Source of the DNA: CAYRFQ01 sp964423615
Lineage (GTDB): Bacteria; Planctomycetota; Planctomycetia; Gemmatales; Gemmataceae
DNA: 64,000 bases
NCBI GenBank assembly: GCA_964423615.1
Contig: CAYRFQ010000007.1
Coordinates: 120,059-184,058, forward strand
Direction of reading: 5' to 3'
This document shows, in pieces, positions 17,832 through 26,751 of the stretch (the first letter of the stretch is position 1; each line of letters opens with the position of its first letter). Both the position numbers and the translations under genes were made by a program. The notes beneath the pieces were generated by a model that did no database searches, was not told the DNA's origin, and worked only from the letters and a program-made list of their open reading frames with translations.

Positions 17832-18668
17832 ATGCCAGACATACAACATGTGACAGCCCTCTGTTTTGGGGCAAGTTATCTCTCAGCCTTCACGTTCGAA
17901 GTGCTCTACTACTTTCGCCCACGCCCAATCTTCCGATTGTTGGCTCTGGGATTTGGATCCGCTGGCCTGTTCGCACACACCTTATTCCTAATCTACGTCA
18001 AGTTGTTACTCGCTTCCCCTTCAGCTTCCGCCGTCGCCGTAGGGTGGATTCTATCTATCTTCTATCTAACCTTGACGATCCGTCGATCCTCCGTTCCTTG
18101 GGGGTTGTTCGTGTTGCCAATCTTGATAGGATTGACAACCCTCAGCGTATTTGTTTCTTCTGGTCCTGAGCCCCTGAAACGATCTCTGATCTCGTGGTTG
18201 CAGAATGGTGAGAACTTGAAAGTGTGGCCTCGAATCCACGGCATGTTTTTGCTGGGAGCCGCCGTCGGAATTTCCGTCGCGTTCTTTGCCAGTGTCATGT
18301 ACTTGATTCAAGCGGCGAGGGTGAAGGCCAAGGTGCCACCGCAAAAGGGAATGAAGTTGCTAAGTCTGGAACGCCTGGAGATGATGAACCGGCGCGCGAT
18401 TACGTGCTCGTTTCCGTTGTTGACGTTGGGTTTGCTTGTGGCCCTTTGGTTGGCTTCCCAAGGATACCCAGGGTTCGTCAGTTTCGGAAACTGGAAACTT
18501 CTCACGTTGGTAGTCCTTTGGATCGTCTTCACCGGCTTGCTCTACCTTCTGTACAAAACGCATGCGTCGGGCCGATCGATTGCCCTTTGGACGATCGTCG
18601 CATTCGCACTGATGGTTCTAAGCTTGGCATCCTCCTTCCACCCACTCGTAAGAAGTGGAGGGACGTGA
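17832..18668 (+). CDS. HemX/CcsA-like cytochrome c assembly membrane protein
   Basis: A 278-residue integral membrane protein with about eight hydrophobic segments. The segment containing WPRIHGMFLLGAAVGISVAFF (near 135-157, read as two parts) fits the conserved histidine region of CcsA/HemX proteins, and MKLLSLERLEMMNRRAI near 180 is typical of planctomycete members. HemX proteins occur beside hemA and influence glutamyl-tRNA reductase level, or act in haem delivery for c-type cytochromes. The stop codon overlaps the start of hemA by one base (TGATG), so the two are translationally coupled. Which role applies cannot be told from sequence. Confidence 0.82.
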   Translation: MPDIQHVTALCFGASYLSAFTFEVLYYFRPRPIFRLLALGFGSAGLFAHTLFLIYVKLLLASPSASAVAVGWILSIFYLTLTIRRSSVPWGLFVLPILIGLTTLSVFVSSGPEPLKRSLISWLQNGENLKVWPRIHGMFLLGAAVGISVAFFASVMYLIQAARVKAKVPPQKGMKLLSLERLEMMNRRAITCSFPLLTLGLLVALWLASQGYPGFVSFGNWKLLTLVVLWIVFTGLLYLLYKTHASGRSIALWTIVAFALMVLSLASSFHPLVRSGGT

Positions 18669-19942
18669 TGATCTTTCTCGTCATCGGATGTAATTACCGA
18701 AATACTTCTGTAGAGGTACGCGAACGCCTGGCCTTCGAAGGAGACAAGTTACCCAGAACTCTCCATGAACTCGAGGCCCGATTCGGGTGCGAGAGTGTCA
18801 TCCTGAGTACTTGTAATCGCGTCGAAATATACCTCGCCAGGACCGACTCCCATTTGGCTCCCCAATCCGATTTGGTTGCCGAGTTCCTCGGCGAGATTCA
18901 CGCCCTCCCTCCCGAATCGATCCTCCCACATCTCTACCAATACAACAACGTCGATGCCGTTCGTCATCTGTTCACCGTCACCTCGAGCCTCGACAGCATG
19001 ATCGTTGGCGAAGGCCAAATCGCCGGGCAAGTCAAACAGGCCTACGAGCTATCCAAGGAATACGATGCCGTGGGGCCTTACTTTCACCAGCTCTTCCAGA
19101 CCGCCCTCAAAGTCTCGAAACGAGTCAGAACCGAAACCGGAATCGCCCACGGCCACGTTTCCGTCTCCAGTGCGGCGGTCGATTACGTCAAACAGGTCTT
19201 CGACCACTTCAACGACAAGACCGTCCTTGTCATCGGTGCCGGAAAGATGGGCGAATTGACCCTCAAGCACCTTCAGGCCCTCGAACCAAAAAGGATTCTG
19301 GTCACGAATCGGAGCCCCCAAAAAGCCATCGAAGTGGCCGAAGAGTTCTGCGGACAACCGGTTCCCTGGGATAACCTTGACGATGCACTCGCTCGCGCCG
19401 ACATCGTCCTGAGTACGACCGGAGCAACCGAACCGATCATGACCAAGCAGCGTTATAAGAAAATCCTCGCGAAACGAACCAGCGGCCGGGTCGTCATTCT
19501 CGACATTGCCGTTCCACGTGATTTCGACCCAGATATCCACGATGGCGACCGTACCTGCTTGTTCAACATCGACGACCTCACGCGATTGAAAGAGGAAACG
19601 CTCGAAGCCCGACGAAAACACATTGGACCAGCGAAGAACATCATCGAACAAGAACTGAAACGATTTCAGAAGGACTGGTCACGTCGACAGAATGGCCCTA
19701 TCATCGCCAAACTCAAGCAAGATTCCGAAGGCAAACGACAAGCCGTCGTCGATGGTCTATTCAAAAAGCTCAATGGTCGACTGAACGACCAGGACCGCAA
19801 AGAGATCGAATACGCGTTCTATTTGTTCGAGAACCGACTGCTCCACGGTCCCATCTCGGCGTTGGCCGAGGAAACACAAGAACTCCACAATCGCCATACC
19901 CTCCTGGAAGCCCTACGGACTTTGTTCCGATTGCGAGAGTGA
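18668..19942 (+). CDS. hemA: Glutamyl-tRNA reductase
   Basis: A 424-residue enzyme that makes glutamate-1-semialdehyde from Glu-tRNA and NADPH, the first step of C5 tetrapyrrole synthesis. The nucleophile is Cys49 in STCNRVEIY. TSSLDSMIVGEGQIAGQVK (two segments near 100-118) is diagnostic. The NADPH domain has VIGAGKMGELT near 190, and the C-terminal dimerisation helix follows. The chosen ATG at 18668 overlaps the hemX stop. The same frame stays open upstream through hemX, but that part has no family similarity. Confidence 0.97.
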   Translation: MIFLVIGCNYRNTSVEVRERLAFEGDKLPRTLHELEARFGCESVILSTCNRVEIYLARTDSHLAPQSDLVAEFLGEIHALPPESILPHLYQYNNVDAVRHLFTVTSSLDSMIVGEGQIAGQVKQAYELSKEYDAVGPYFHQLFQTALKVSKRVRTETGIAHGHVSVSSAAVDYVKQVFDHFNDKTVLVIGAGKMGELTLKHLQALEPKRILVTNRSPQKAIEVAEEFCGQPVPWDNLDDALARADIVLSTTGATEPIMTKQRYKKILAKRTSGRVVILDIAVPRDFDPDIHDGDRTCLFNIDDLTRLKEETLEARRKHIGPAKNIIEQELKRFQKDWSRRQNGPIIAKLKQDSEGKRQAVVDGLFKKLNGRLNDQDRKEIEYAFYLFENRLLHGPISALAEETQELHNRHTLLEALRTLFRLRE

Positions 19943-20064
19943 CAATCGAAAACTCAAAGATGAAAGAAAAGAAATCGGACGTTGCCCCTGGGACCATCTC
20001 ACCGTCCTCGAAGTTACGGCCCAGACACAACAAACCACAACCAAAATCCTCGCTTTCTCTCCTT

Positions 20065-21069
20065 TCACCTTCCACCTTTCACCTTCCACAAACCAACCTT
20101 TCTCGCCCCAACCGGTACAGCAAACAAAGTACCGTCCCTAGTCACCGCAAGATCCTCGGAACTCCACGTCGACAACCGCGACAGTTCTTTTCCAGTCCTG
20201 CGGTCGTGAAATGTAACCAAACTTCCATCGGTCCCGGACAGAAAATAACGTGCCATTGCCGGAATCGCGATGACTTGGAGTGAGTTGTTACTTTCCGGTG
20301 GCTGCCGAAAGATCGTCTTACCAGACCCCAACTCCAAAGCCGAGAGATACTGTCCCAGTGCCCCAACCAACAGGTAGCCTGTGTTCGCATCCCACGCCAA
20401 CGCAGTCAGCCGATTGACTCCATATCGCTTCAGAAGTCGGCCCGTTGTTTGATCCCAAACGCGAATGGACGACGACCCATGGCCTCCAGTAACCACACGA
20501 CCTTTGGACGTAAACTCAATGAAAGTCCGCAAAGCCGTGTCGATCTTGGCGGCCCACAGATACTTCCCTTCCGAGGTATAGAATTGAAGGGTTCGTTGAT
20601 CCGTGACAGCCAAATACTTTCCGTCCGGGGAAAAGGAAATACCCGACGGATGACGAATTCCATAAGCCCCCCAAATCCGTTTTCCTGTCGCAACACTCCA
20701 GACTTGCACGCTACCGTTTCGCTCACCTACTAGACACGCCAGACGCTTACCGTCTCGCGAGAAGCTGATGCAGTGGATGCCCTTGCTCCTTCCTAATGTC
20801 TGCGGACAAAGAGTAGCTTTTGGTGCCGTTGCCTCTTTCACGGCCCAGACATAGATACGCCCTGATTCAGTGCCAAGGGCGAGCCACTTCCCGTCCGAAG
20901 ACAGGGAGAAGGTCGTTAACTCAGATTTCGCGCCTGCAGAAAAGGTCGCAACGAGTTGAGCCACTGGCACCGATCGCTTCCGATTCGTCAAGCCCACTGT
21001 ATCGGTCAACGGGATAACGCTGCTCAATAGTCCTAGAACAAGAAGAGTGACATCGCAGATACAAATCAT
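20065..21069 (-). CDS. Exported WD40 repeat protein
   Basis: A 334-residue protein from the ATG at 21069, preceded by GGAGAA. The first 25 residues (ICICDVTLLVLGLL then SSVIPLTDT) form a signal peptide. The rest is WD40-like beta-propeller sequence: SLSSDGKWLALGTESGRIYVW (two parts, near 50-70), FSRDGKRLACL, ISFSPDGKYLAV and SIRVWDQTTGRLL. The function is unknown; it probably acts as an interaction scaffold outside the cytoplasmic membrane. An in-frame extension to 21282 would overlap the divergent metB and is rejected. The 3' end lies 123 bp from the convergent hemA stop. Confidence 0.85.
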   Translation of the reverse strand: MICICDVTLLVLGLLSSVIPLTDTVGLTNRKRSVPVAQLVATFSAGAKSELTTFSLSSDGKWLALGTESGRIYVWAVKEATAPKATLCPQTLGRSKGIHCISFSRDGKRLACLVGERNGSVQVWSVATGKRIWGAYGIRHPSGISFSPDGKYLAVTDQRTLQFYTSEGKYLWAAKIDTALRTFIEFTSKGRVVTGGHGSSSIRVWDQTTGRLLKRYGVNRLTALAWDANTGYLLVGALGQYLSALELGSGKTIFRQPPESNNSLQVIAIPAMARYFLSGTDGSLVTFHDRRTGKELSRLSTWSSEDLAVTRDGTLFAVPVGARKVGLWKVKGGR

Positions 21070-21187
21070 GGAAATCGATTCTCCAAGCTTCTCAAATAGC
21101 CGAACGCGAGGACACGACAAGTAACCTACCGAGACTGCAACATCCTTGGTAGTGTGAAAGTGGCCTTTCGAATCAAGGAGACAACAG

Positions 21188-22348
21188 ATGCCGACCGAGA
21201 AACCAGACCTGGGATTTTCCACCCTGGCGATCCATGCCGGACAAGACGCCGACCCGGCGACGGGAGCCACTATCGTTCCCATCTACGCCACCTCGACCTA
21301 TACCCAAACCGCCCCCGGAGAACATAAAGGATATGAGTATTCGCGAAGTGGCAATCCCACTCGGACCGCCCTGGAAACATGTCTGGCAGCCATCGAAGGA
21401 GGCGAACGCGGACTTGCATTTGCATCCGGCCTCGCGGCGACAACGGCCGTCCTGTCGACATTACAACCCGGGGATGAGGTCGCCGCATCGGCAGATCTCT
21501 ACGGCGGGACTTTCCGACTCTTGGATAAAGTCTTCAAGCCGTGGAACCTAGTCTCTCGTTTCACCGAAGACGTAACCGTCGATGGGTTCCGCCAAATCAT
21601 CAACGACAAGACCAAGCTCGTCTGGATCGAAACACCTACAAACCCGCTACTCCAAATCGTGGACATTGCGGCAATCGCCGAAATCGCTCACTCCGCCGGA
21701 GCGATCCTTGCAGTCGATAATACGTTCGCGTCACCCTACCTACAACAGCCCCTCAAACTTGGTGCTGACCTAGTCATCCACAGCACGACCAAGTACATCG
21801 GCGGCCACTCCGACGTTGTCGGTGGTGCCGTCATCGGCTCCAAAGAGTTGCTCGCACCAATCGCCTTCTATCAAAACGCCGCAGGTGGAGTTCCCGGACC
21901 GTTCGACGCATGGATCACCCTCAGAGGCATCAAAACTCTTGCAGTACGCATGGAACGACACTGCCAGAACGCCAAACAACTTTCCCAATGGCTCAAATCA
22001 CAACCACTGGTTGACAAGCTTTATTACCCTGGACTCCCAGAACATCCTGGACACGAACTAGCTGCCAAACAAATGCGTGGCTTCGGCGGGATGATAAGCG
22101 TCAGCATCAAGGGCGGCAAAGAAGCGGCGTTGCGCGTCCTGACCCGAACCAAATTGTTCAGCTTGGCGGAGAGTCTTGGCGGTGTCGAATCGTTGATCGG
22201 ACATCCCACAACGATGACACACGCAAGCATACCCAAGGAAACCCGCGAAGCCCGAGGAATCGACGATGGGCTAATACGATTCAGTGTTGGCATCGAGGAA
22301 GTAGAAGATCTACAGGCCGATTTGGAACAGGCTTTTCATTCAAGTTAA
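21188..22348 (+). CDS. metB: Cystathionine gamma-synthase / trans-sulfuration PLP enzyme
   Basis: A 386-residue Cys/Met-metabolism PLP enzyme. PLP is held by Lys202 in STTKYIGGHSDVVGG. FSTLAIHAGQDADPATGA opens the protein, YEYSRSGNPTRTALE is near 53-67 and FASGLAAT near 79. SLAESLGGVESLIGHP near 325 and a late TREARGIDDGLIRFSVGIE complete the pattern. It probably makes cystathionine from an activated homoserine and cysteine. Cystathionine gamma-lyase is the main alternative; the two are hard to separate by eye. AAGGAGA lies seven bases before the ATG. It is divergent from the WD40 gene and stands alone. Confidence 0.93.
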   Translation: MPTEKPDLGFSTLAIHAGQDADPATGATIVPIYATSTYTQTAPGEHKGYEYSRSGNPTRTALETCLAAIEGGERGLAFASGLAATTAVLSTLQPGDEVAASADLYGGTFRLLDKVFKPWNLVSRFTEDVTVDGFRQIINDKTKLVWIETPTNPLLQIVDIAAIAEIAHSAGAILAVDNTFASPYLQQPLKLGADLVIHSTTKYIGGHSDVVGGAVIGSKELLAPIAFYQNAAGGVPGPFDAWITLRGIKTLAVRMERHCQNAKQLSQWLKSQPLVDKLYYPGLPEHPGHELAAKQMRGFGGMISVSIKGGKEAALRVLTRTKLFSLAESLGGVESLIGHPTTMTHASIPKETREARGIDDGLIRFSVGIEEVEDLQADLEQAFHSS

Positions 22349-22474
22349 CGCATTCCGAGGGATCCCCACTTTTTTTGGTAAGACACGACCTGCTGCGCGC
22401 ATCGAAAAGGCATAACAAAAAACACTCAGCTTCAATCAGGTTGAGTAGTCACATCAACAGCAGTGAGTTCCCTC

Positions 22475-22912
22475 ATGATCCATAAAATGTCTACCTTCAG
22501 TGCACCCTTTCTGGCCGTCGTCCTAACAACCACCTGGACCGGCCTTGCCGATGCTCAGTTCTTCGTTCGAACATCTGCAAACTCCATCTCGCGAGCGGCC
22601 TTCGGCCTCAACACCTTCGGTGGACGAACCGTCAAGTTTCGAAAATCGGTAACCAACTTTGGCCGCGGCTTCTCATCGACCCGGAAAGTGGTCGGTGTCC
22701 AAACGCCTTTTGGGACTACGGTATCCAGCTTCACTCGCGGTTTCGGCCCGACACGTTTTGGCACCCCCGGATTAGTTCAATCGAGCTTCGGTACCCGACG
22801 ATTTCGTTCCGCCGGCAGCCGGAACTTGAGGCGGTCTGGTTTCCGGACTCGCGGTGTTCGGTCCTTCGGCCGAGTCGGAACTATCAATACCTCCTTGACC
22901 CGTATCCGATAG
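22475..22912 (+). CDS. Secreted Arg/Phe/Gly-rich protein of unknown function
   Basis: A 145-residue protein (a GTG four codons upstream, at 22463, is an alternative start). Residues 1-27 are a signal peptide ending LADA. The mature part is built from Arg, Gly, Phe, Ser and Thr, with repeated short FG/RG units such as FGRGFSSTR, FTRGFGPTRFG and SFGTRRFRSAG, and almost no acidic residues. It is therefore strongly cationic and probably unstructured. I do not recognise a family. A role binding acidic surface polymers would fit the charge but is only inference. A strong hairpin follows the stop. Confidence 0.7.
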   Translation: MIHKMSTFSAPFLAVVLTTTWTGLADAQFFVRTSANSISRAAFGLNTFGGRTVKFRKSVTNFGRGFSSTRKVVGVQTPFGTTVSSFTRGFGPTRFGTPGLVQSSFGTRRFRSAGSRNLRRSGFRTRGVRSFGRVGTINTSLTRIR

Positions 22913-22951
22913 CGGTCACCATCGATTATCGATTGTCGTACCTCCTTTGTG

Positions 22952-22986
22952 CCCCCGTCTGCCGTCAGGATGATGGCAGACGGGGG
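22952..22986. terminator. Strong GC-rich hairpin after the cationic secreted-protein gene
   Basis: A perfect 12-bp stem (CCCCCGTCTGCC at 22952-22963 with its complement at 22975-22986) has an 11-base loop. It starts 39 bp after the stop. There is no T tract, so termination is probable but not certain. Confidence 0.55.
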
Positions 22987-23019
22987 ATTGTGAAAATGGT
23001 TCCGCAACCTTTCCTATTG

Positions 23020-23177
23020 GTAACACTTTACCAGTCTGAAGTAGGTTTCCATAAATCCAAGAATCACAAGAGTTTCTGACGGTGGCAACAAAGCGATTCT
23101 TCAGACGCATGAAAACTGGAACTCCTTGCGAGCTAACAAGTTACAGATTTAGTTACTTCAGACTGGTAAAGTGTTAC
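23020..23177. mobile_element. 158-bp MITE-like element with 24-bp terminal inverted repeats
   Basis: GTAACACTTTACCAGTCTGA...GTA at 23020-23043 is repeated in perfect inverted form at 23154-23177. The copy of TCCTATT at 23012-23018 recurs at 23178-23184 directly after the right end, consistent with a 7-bp target duplication (one extra G on the left). The 110-bp interior has no gene. It lies just upstream of the DUF1223 gene. A parent transposase is not in the window. Confidence 0.65.
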
Positions 23178-23209
23178 TCCTATTCCAACATTTTTAGAGA
23201 GCCCTGGAC

Positions 23210-24013
23210 ATGAACCGACTCGCTGGATTTCTACTTCTTTCAACGATTGCGATTACTGGAGTCGTCCTGGTCTTGACTCGACCAATGTTCGGCATAACTC
23301 CCAACCCGACCACCAATGATGTCAAACCAGACGAATCGTCTTTCGCCGTATTGGAGCTGTTCACCTCCGAAGGTTGTTCGAGTTGCCCTCCAGCCGACGC
23401 GTTGTTCGCAGAGGTGTTGCAACAAGCCCGCAAACAGAACAAACGGGTCTATGGTCTATCGTTTCACGTTGACTACTGGAATCGGCTTGGTTGGAATGAT
23501 CCATTTTCGAACAAAGAATACACGCGCCGACAAAGAGACTATGCTCGTGCATTTACCTCGCGACGAGTTTATACTCCGCAGCTTGTCGTCAATGGAACCA
23601 CAGAGTTTGTCGGGTCGGATCGAAACCGGCTCTCTCGTAACCTGGCAAAGGCCCTTGGCCTTCCGGAAAGAACGCAAGTCAAGTTGGAACTGAAGCCCGC
23701 AGGCAAATCAAAACTCGTTGTCCTCTACGCAGTAACGCCCACCAAAAACTCCGTCTTGAACGTCGCCTTGGTCGAGCGAGACTTGCAATCACAAGTCACG
23801 ACGGGAGAGAATGCACAACGAACCTTGCATCACACCAACGTCGTCCGTGCCTTCCGAATCATCGATCTGAGTCTATCTGCAAAAGGAAAAGTGGAGCTAG
23901 AGATCCCGCAAGGAATCGTTCGCAAGAAAGCATCCGTGATCGCGTATGTTCAAGAGAAAAGAATGGGTGCAGTGACTGGAGCTTCGGAAGCACCAATACC
24001 GGATGGAAAATGA
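23210..24013 (+). CDS. DUF1223 thioredoxin-like exported protein
   Basis: A 267-residue protein. The first 25 residues are a signal peptide or membrane anchor. The DUF1223 signature LFTSEGCSSCPPAD holds Cys56 and Cys59 (CxxC) in a thioredoxin-like position, followed by HVDYWNRLGWNDPFS and YTPQLVVNG, both typical of the family. DUF1223 proteins are predicted periplasmic redox proteins; no reaction is firmly established. The MITE-like element ends 33 bp upstream of the start and could supply or disturb the promoter. The gene is monocistronic and convergent with the nucleotidyltransferase-HD gene. Confidence 0.88.
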   Translation: MNRLAGFLLLSTIAITGVVLVLTRPMFGITPNPTTNDVKPDESSFAVLELFTSEGCSSCPPADALFAEVLQQARKQNKRVYGLSFHVDYWNRLGWNDPFSNKEYTRRQRDYARAFTSRRVYTPQLVVNGTTEFVGSDRNRLSRNLAKALGLPERTQVKLELKPAGKSKLVVLYAVTPTKNSVLNVALVERDLQSQVTTGENAQRTLHHTNVVRAFRIIDLSLSAKGKVELEIPQGIVRKKASVIAYVQEKRMGAVTGASEAPIPDGK

Positions 24014-24164
24014 GTTTTGCGATTAGGCTGCAGTCGCATTCCAATACCAATGGATGAACAATCGTATCTGGTTTCGTGGCAAGCGAGGACCTGGCCACGA
24101 GCCACATCCTGAGTGACGGGTGTTTCGATTCCCCTCGCTTCCCTCGACATTGTGTGCTGAAACT

Positions 24165-24191
24165 CCCGATGCTGAACTAATCAGCATCGGG
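24165..24191. terminator. Terminator hairpin between convergent genes
   Basis: A perfect 11-bp stem, CCCGATGCTGA with TCAGCATCGGG, encloses the loop ACTAA. It lies 11 bp after the stop of the leftward gene at 24203 and 151 bp after the rightward DUF1223 gene. No long T tract is present. Confidence 0.55.
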
Positions 24192-24202
24192 TGTCTTGTA
24201 CC

Positions 24203-25309
24203 TTATTCCTCATTATACTGCTCCAGTTCACGCAAATAATCCAAAGCCTCATCGAGCGTCCCGACAATAGCACCAGGAACTCGTCCGCCTTTGTCACACT
24301 CGCTCAACAGCATCAATTCGTCGAAGTCCGGACTCGACGCGAGTCGCTTCTTCATCGACATCCCAAGTTCTCCGGTCCGGTAAAGGTGAGCATCCATGTG
24401 ATGACGAATGAAAAATTCCGTTCGGTCGGTAACGTAACCTTCAAGCACTTCGAGGCCGGAATTTACGTGATCCGAACGATCGATCCCCTTGCCCACGTCG
24501 TGGAGCAACGCCGCAATCAAAAACTCCTCGTCGTACGGCAAAGCATCTTTCGCCAGTTCAAAGACTTGCAAAGAGTGATAAAGCACATCACCTTCGGGAT
24601 GATATCGGGCATCCTGTTTCACATCTTCGAGTGGCGCCATGAGCATACGAAAGTACGCATACGGATCCATCCGTTCGGCCTCGGCGTCCAGTTCGGCATC
24701 CAGGTCCAGTTCCGGATATTCCGTGCCAAGCATGTGCTCCAATTCTTTGATGGAAGCACGCTCGATCGCCTTACCCGTGATCGAACTCCGAAAAACGTAA
24801 TGAGCCTTGTCTTCCGCGTAAACCGTCAATTCGGAATTGAAACGATCGAAAACATGGATATGCGTGAAAACCCGAGTTTCGTTGAACTTATTGATTTCTT
24901 TACGTTCGACGTCGTACTGAAATCCGTGTTGTTCGAGAATGTCTGTAATCAAACCAATGCTGTCGCTAAAGACATGTAGGTCGATGTCAGAGCCCTTACG
25001 GATATGACCCGTCATCACGCTGCCGATCAACCGCGGGCGAAATCGTGCAAGCAAGCGCATCAAACGCAATGCTTCGAGTCGCATCTGCTTCAAGTTATCC
25101 AGACGCTTGTCGCCTTCGTGCATCCTCGCAAGTGCTTGAATTTGTTCGCGGATTTCGGCGTTGGAGGGGAGATCTTTGGGTTTGACATTGCGACCACAAA
25201 GCCGTTTGGCGGCCTTGCGTTTGGCAGTGTAGTACTCTGACTCGAGTCGTTCGTACATCAGCCGTGCTGCGGCGAGTGCAATGGCGTGGCGGAGCCTGAC
25301 ATCTGTCAT
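24203..25309 (-). CDS. Nucleotidyltransferase-HD domain fusion protein
   Basis: A 368-residue cytoplasmic protein with two catalytic domains. The pol-beta type nucleotidyltransferase domain has GSVMTGHIRKGSDIDLHVF (residues 96-114), with Asp108 and Asp110 as probable metal ligands. The HD phosphohydrolase domain has His245 in LYHSLQVF, His270-Asp271 in ALLHDVGKG and His281, plus HH at 303-304. The N-terminal 95 residues are helical and basic. CCA-adding enzymes pair the same domains but have a longer tRNA-binding body, which is missing here. A regulator that adds and removes a nucleotide on a protein or small molecule is a possibility, but the substrate is unknown. Confidence 0.8.
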   Translation of the reverse strand: MTDVRLRHAIALAAARLMYERLESEYYTAKRKAAKRLCGRNVKPKDLPSNAEIREQIQALARMHEGDKRLDNLKQMRLEALRLMRLLARFRPRLIGSVMTGHIRKGSDIDLHVFSDSIGLITDILEQHGFQYDVERKEINKFNETRVFTHIHVFDRFNSELTVYAEDKAHYVFRSSITGKAIERASIKELEHMLGTEYPELDLDAELDAEAERMDPYAYFRMLMAPLEDVKQDARYHPEGDVLYHSLQVFELAKDALPYDEEFLIAALLHDVGKGIDRSDHVNSGLEVLEGYVTDRTEFFIRHHMDAHLYRTGELGMSMKKRLASSPDFDELMLLSECDKGGRVPGAIVGTLDEALDYLRELEQYNEE

Positions 25310-25620
25310 CCTTTCATGCGCCGATATTCGTAGCCCATTGTTTGCGGCGCGAGGCTATTCTGACGAGAACCACCTATTTGGGTCTTCCAGTATGAAGTAT
25401 TCTTCCCCAATTAGGTTCATGGTGTCAAGAGGTTTGTGACAATGCTGGGAGTTGTGAGTTTGGGAAAGTGGAAACATTTATCGCTTTGCAGAATTCTTTT
25501 CTGAAAGGAGTTTTGTTTAAGTTTCATGCCTTCACTCCGTTAGGAAGCTATCTTTTATCTGAAAGTTTCCAGGCCAAAGGCAACTCCGTTCATCCCTCCC
25601 CGAGACACAACAGGTGAATC
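25310..25620. other. Intergenic region upstream of cobT
   Basis: No gene was seen. I looked for a cobalamin riboswitch before cobT and did not find the conserved B12 box. Confidence 0.4.
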
Positions 25621-26751
25621 TTGAACACACCCATAAAGCCCACCAATTCGGAATGGGCACGACGAGCCAAAGAATACCAAAGCCAACTCACAATGCCCAC
25701 CGGAGCCCTTGGTCAACTCTTGGAGCTGGGCCAACAGCTGTCCACGATTCAAGAAACAGTAAGACCGACAACGGAACCAACCGCGGTAGTAGTAATGGCA
25801 GCCGATCACGGCATCGCCGAGGAGGGAGTGAGCGCGTATCCTCAAGAAGTCACCCAACAGATGGTTCGGAATTTTCTGAGTGGGGGAGCCGCGGTGAACG
25901 TCCTCTCTAGGCGACACAACATCCGAATGATTGTCGTTGACGCTGGCCTAAAAGAAACGGTGGAGATACAACCCACCAACTCAGAACTCACTTGGGTCGG
26001 TAACCAAGCCATCGAACGCGGAACTCAGAATTTCTTGAAACAAACTGCCATGACCTCTGACCAAACGAACTCGGCCATCCAACTGGGCCGGACAGTGGTC
26101 CAAAGCCATCTTGTTCCCGAGGACGTGCGAGTTGTGGCTCTGGGAGAAATGGGGATTGGCAATTCCACCAGCGCCGCCGCATTAGCAGCGGCCCTAACTG
26201 GTATCTCCCCGGCGAACGTAACTGGCAAAGGAACTGGCGTCGACGTGGCCGGGTGGAGACACAAGGTCGATGTCATCCAAAGAGCCCTCGATAAACACTT
26301 TCCCAATCAGATGAAACCAATCGAGCCCAACCTGGCACTCCAATGTGTTGGCGGATTCGAGATCGCTGCGCTAGTCGGAACCGCTTTAGAAGCGGCTGCG
26401 CACAGAATGATCGTTGTGCTTGACGGATTGATAAGCACTGTCGCAGGGTTGGTCGCAGCGCGTCTCGACCCGAACATAACCGGTTACCTTGTCGCATCCC
26501 ATAAAGGCACCGAACCAGGACACAAGCATGTACTCGCCGCGCTTGGGCTGCGTCCGTTGTTAGATCTTGAACTTCGGTTGGGAGAGGGGACTGGAGCTGT
26601 TCTTGCGTACTCATTGTTGCAAAGTGCCGCAGACATCATGCGCGACATGGCAACCTTCCAGAGCGCTCAAGTCAGTGATCGGAGAACTCAGGAACAAGAA
26701 TCCAACGGAGACGGAACCAATCATTCCACGGACGGTTCATTCTCAGAGTGA
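25621..26751 (+). CDS. cobT: Nicotinate-nucleotide--dimethylbenzimidazole phosphoribosyltransferase
   Basis: A 376-residue enzyme that activates the lower-ligand base for cobalamin assembly. The N-terminal TMPTGALGQLLELG, the VVVMAADHGIAEEGVSAYPQ block near 58-77, LGEMGIGNSTSAA near 175 and the catalytic Glu322 in LRLGEGTGAVLA are all present. The start is TTG with AGGTGA upstream; the next ATG would remove conserved sequence. An extra Gln/Asn/Ser-rich tail of about 25 residues follows the catalytic core. No other cobalamin gene is nearby, so the cell may salvage corrinoids or carry the pathway elsewhere. The last 31 bp overlap the end of the convergent gene at 26721. Confidence 0.95.
   Translation: MNTPIKPTNSEWARRAKEYQSQLTMPTGALGQLLELGQQLSTIQETVRPTTEPTAVVVMAADHGIAEEGVSAYPQEVTQQMVRNFLSGGAAVNVLSRRHNIRMIVVDAGLKETVEIQPTNSELTWVGNQAIERGTQNFLKQTAMTSDQTNSAIQLGRTVVQSHLVPEDVRVVALGEMGIGNSTSAAALAAALTGISPANVTGKGTGVDVAGWRHKVDVIQRALDKHFPNQMKPIEPNLALQCVGGFEIAALVGTALEAAAHRMIVVLDGLISTVAGLVAARLDPNITGYLVASHKGTEPGHKHVLAALGLRPLLDLELRLGEGTGAVLAYSLLQSAADIMRDMATFQSAQVSDRRTQEQESNGDGTNHSTDGSFSE

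Noticed and set aside
18224..18667. Upstream extension of the hemA frame
   Set aside because: It overlaps hemX in another frame and has no similarity to glutamyl-tRNA reductase; the ATG at 18668 gives the normal N-terminus.
25310..25620. Possible cobalamin riboswitch before cobT
   Set aside because: The B12 box and the usual stem pattern were not found.
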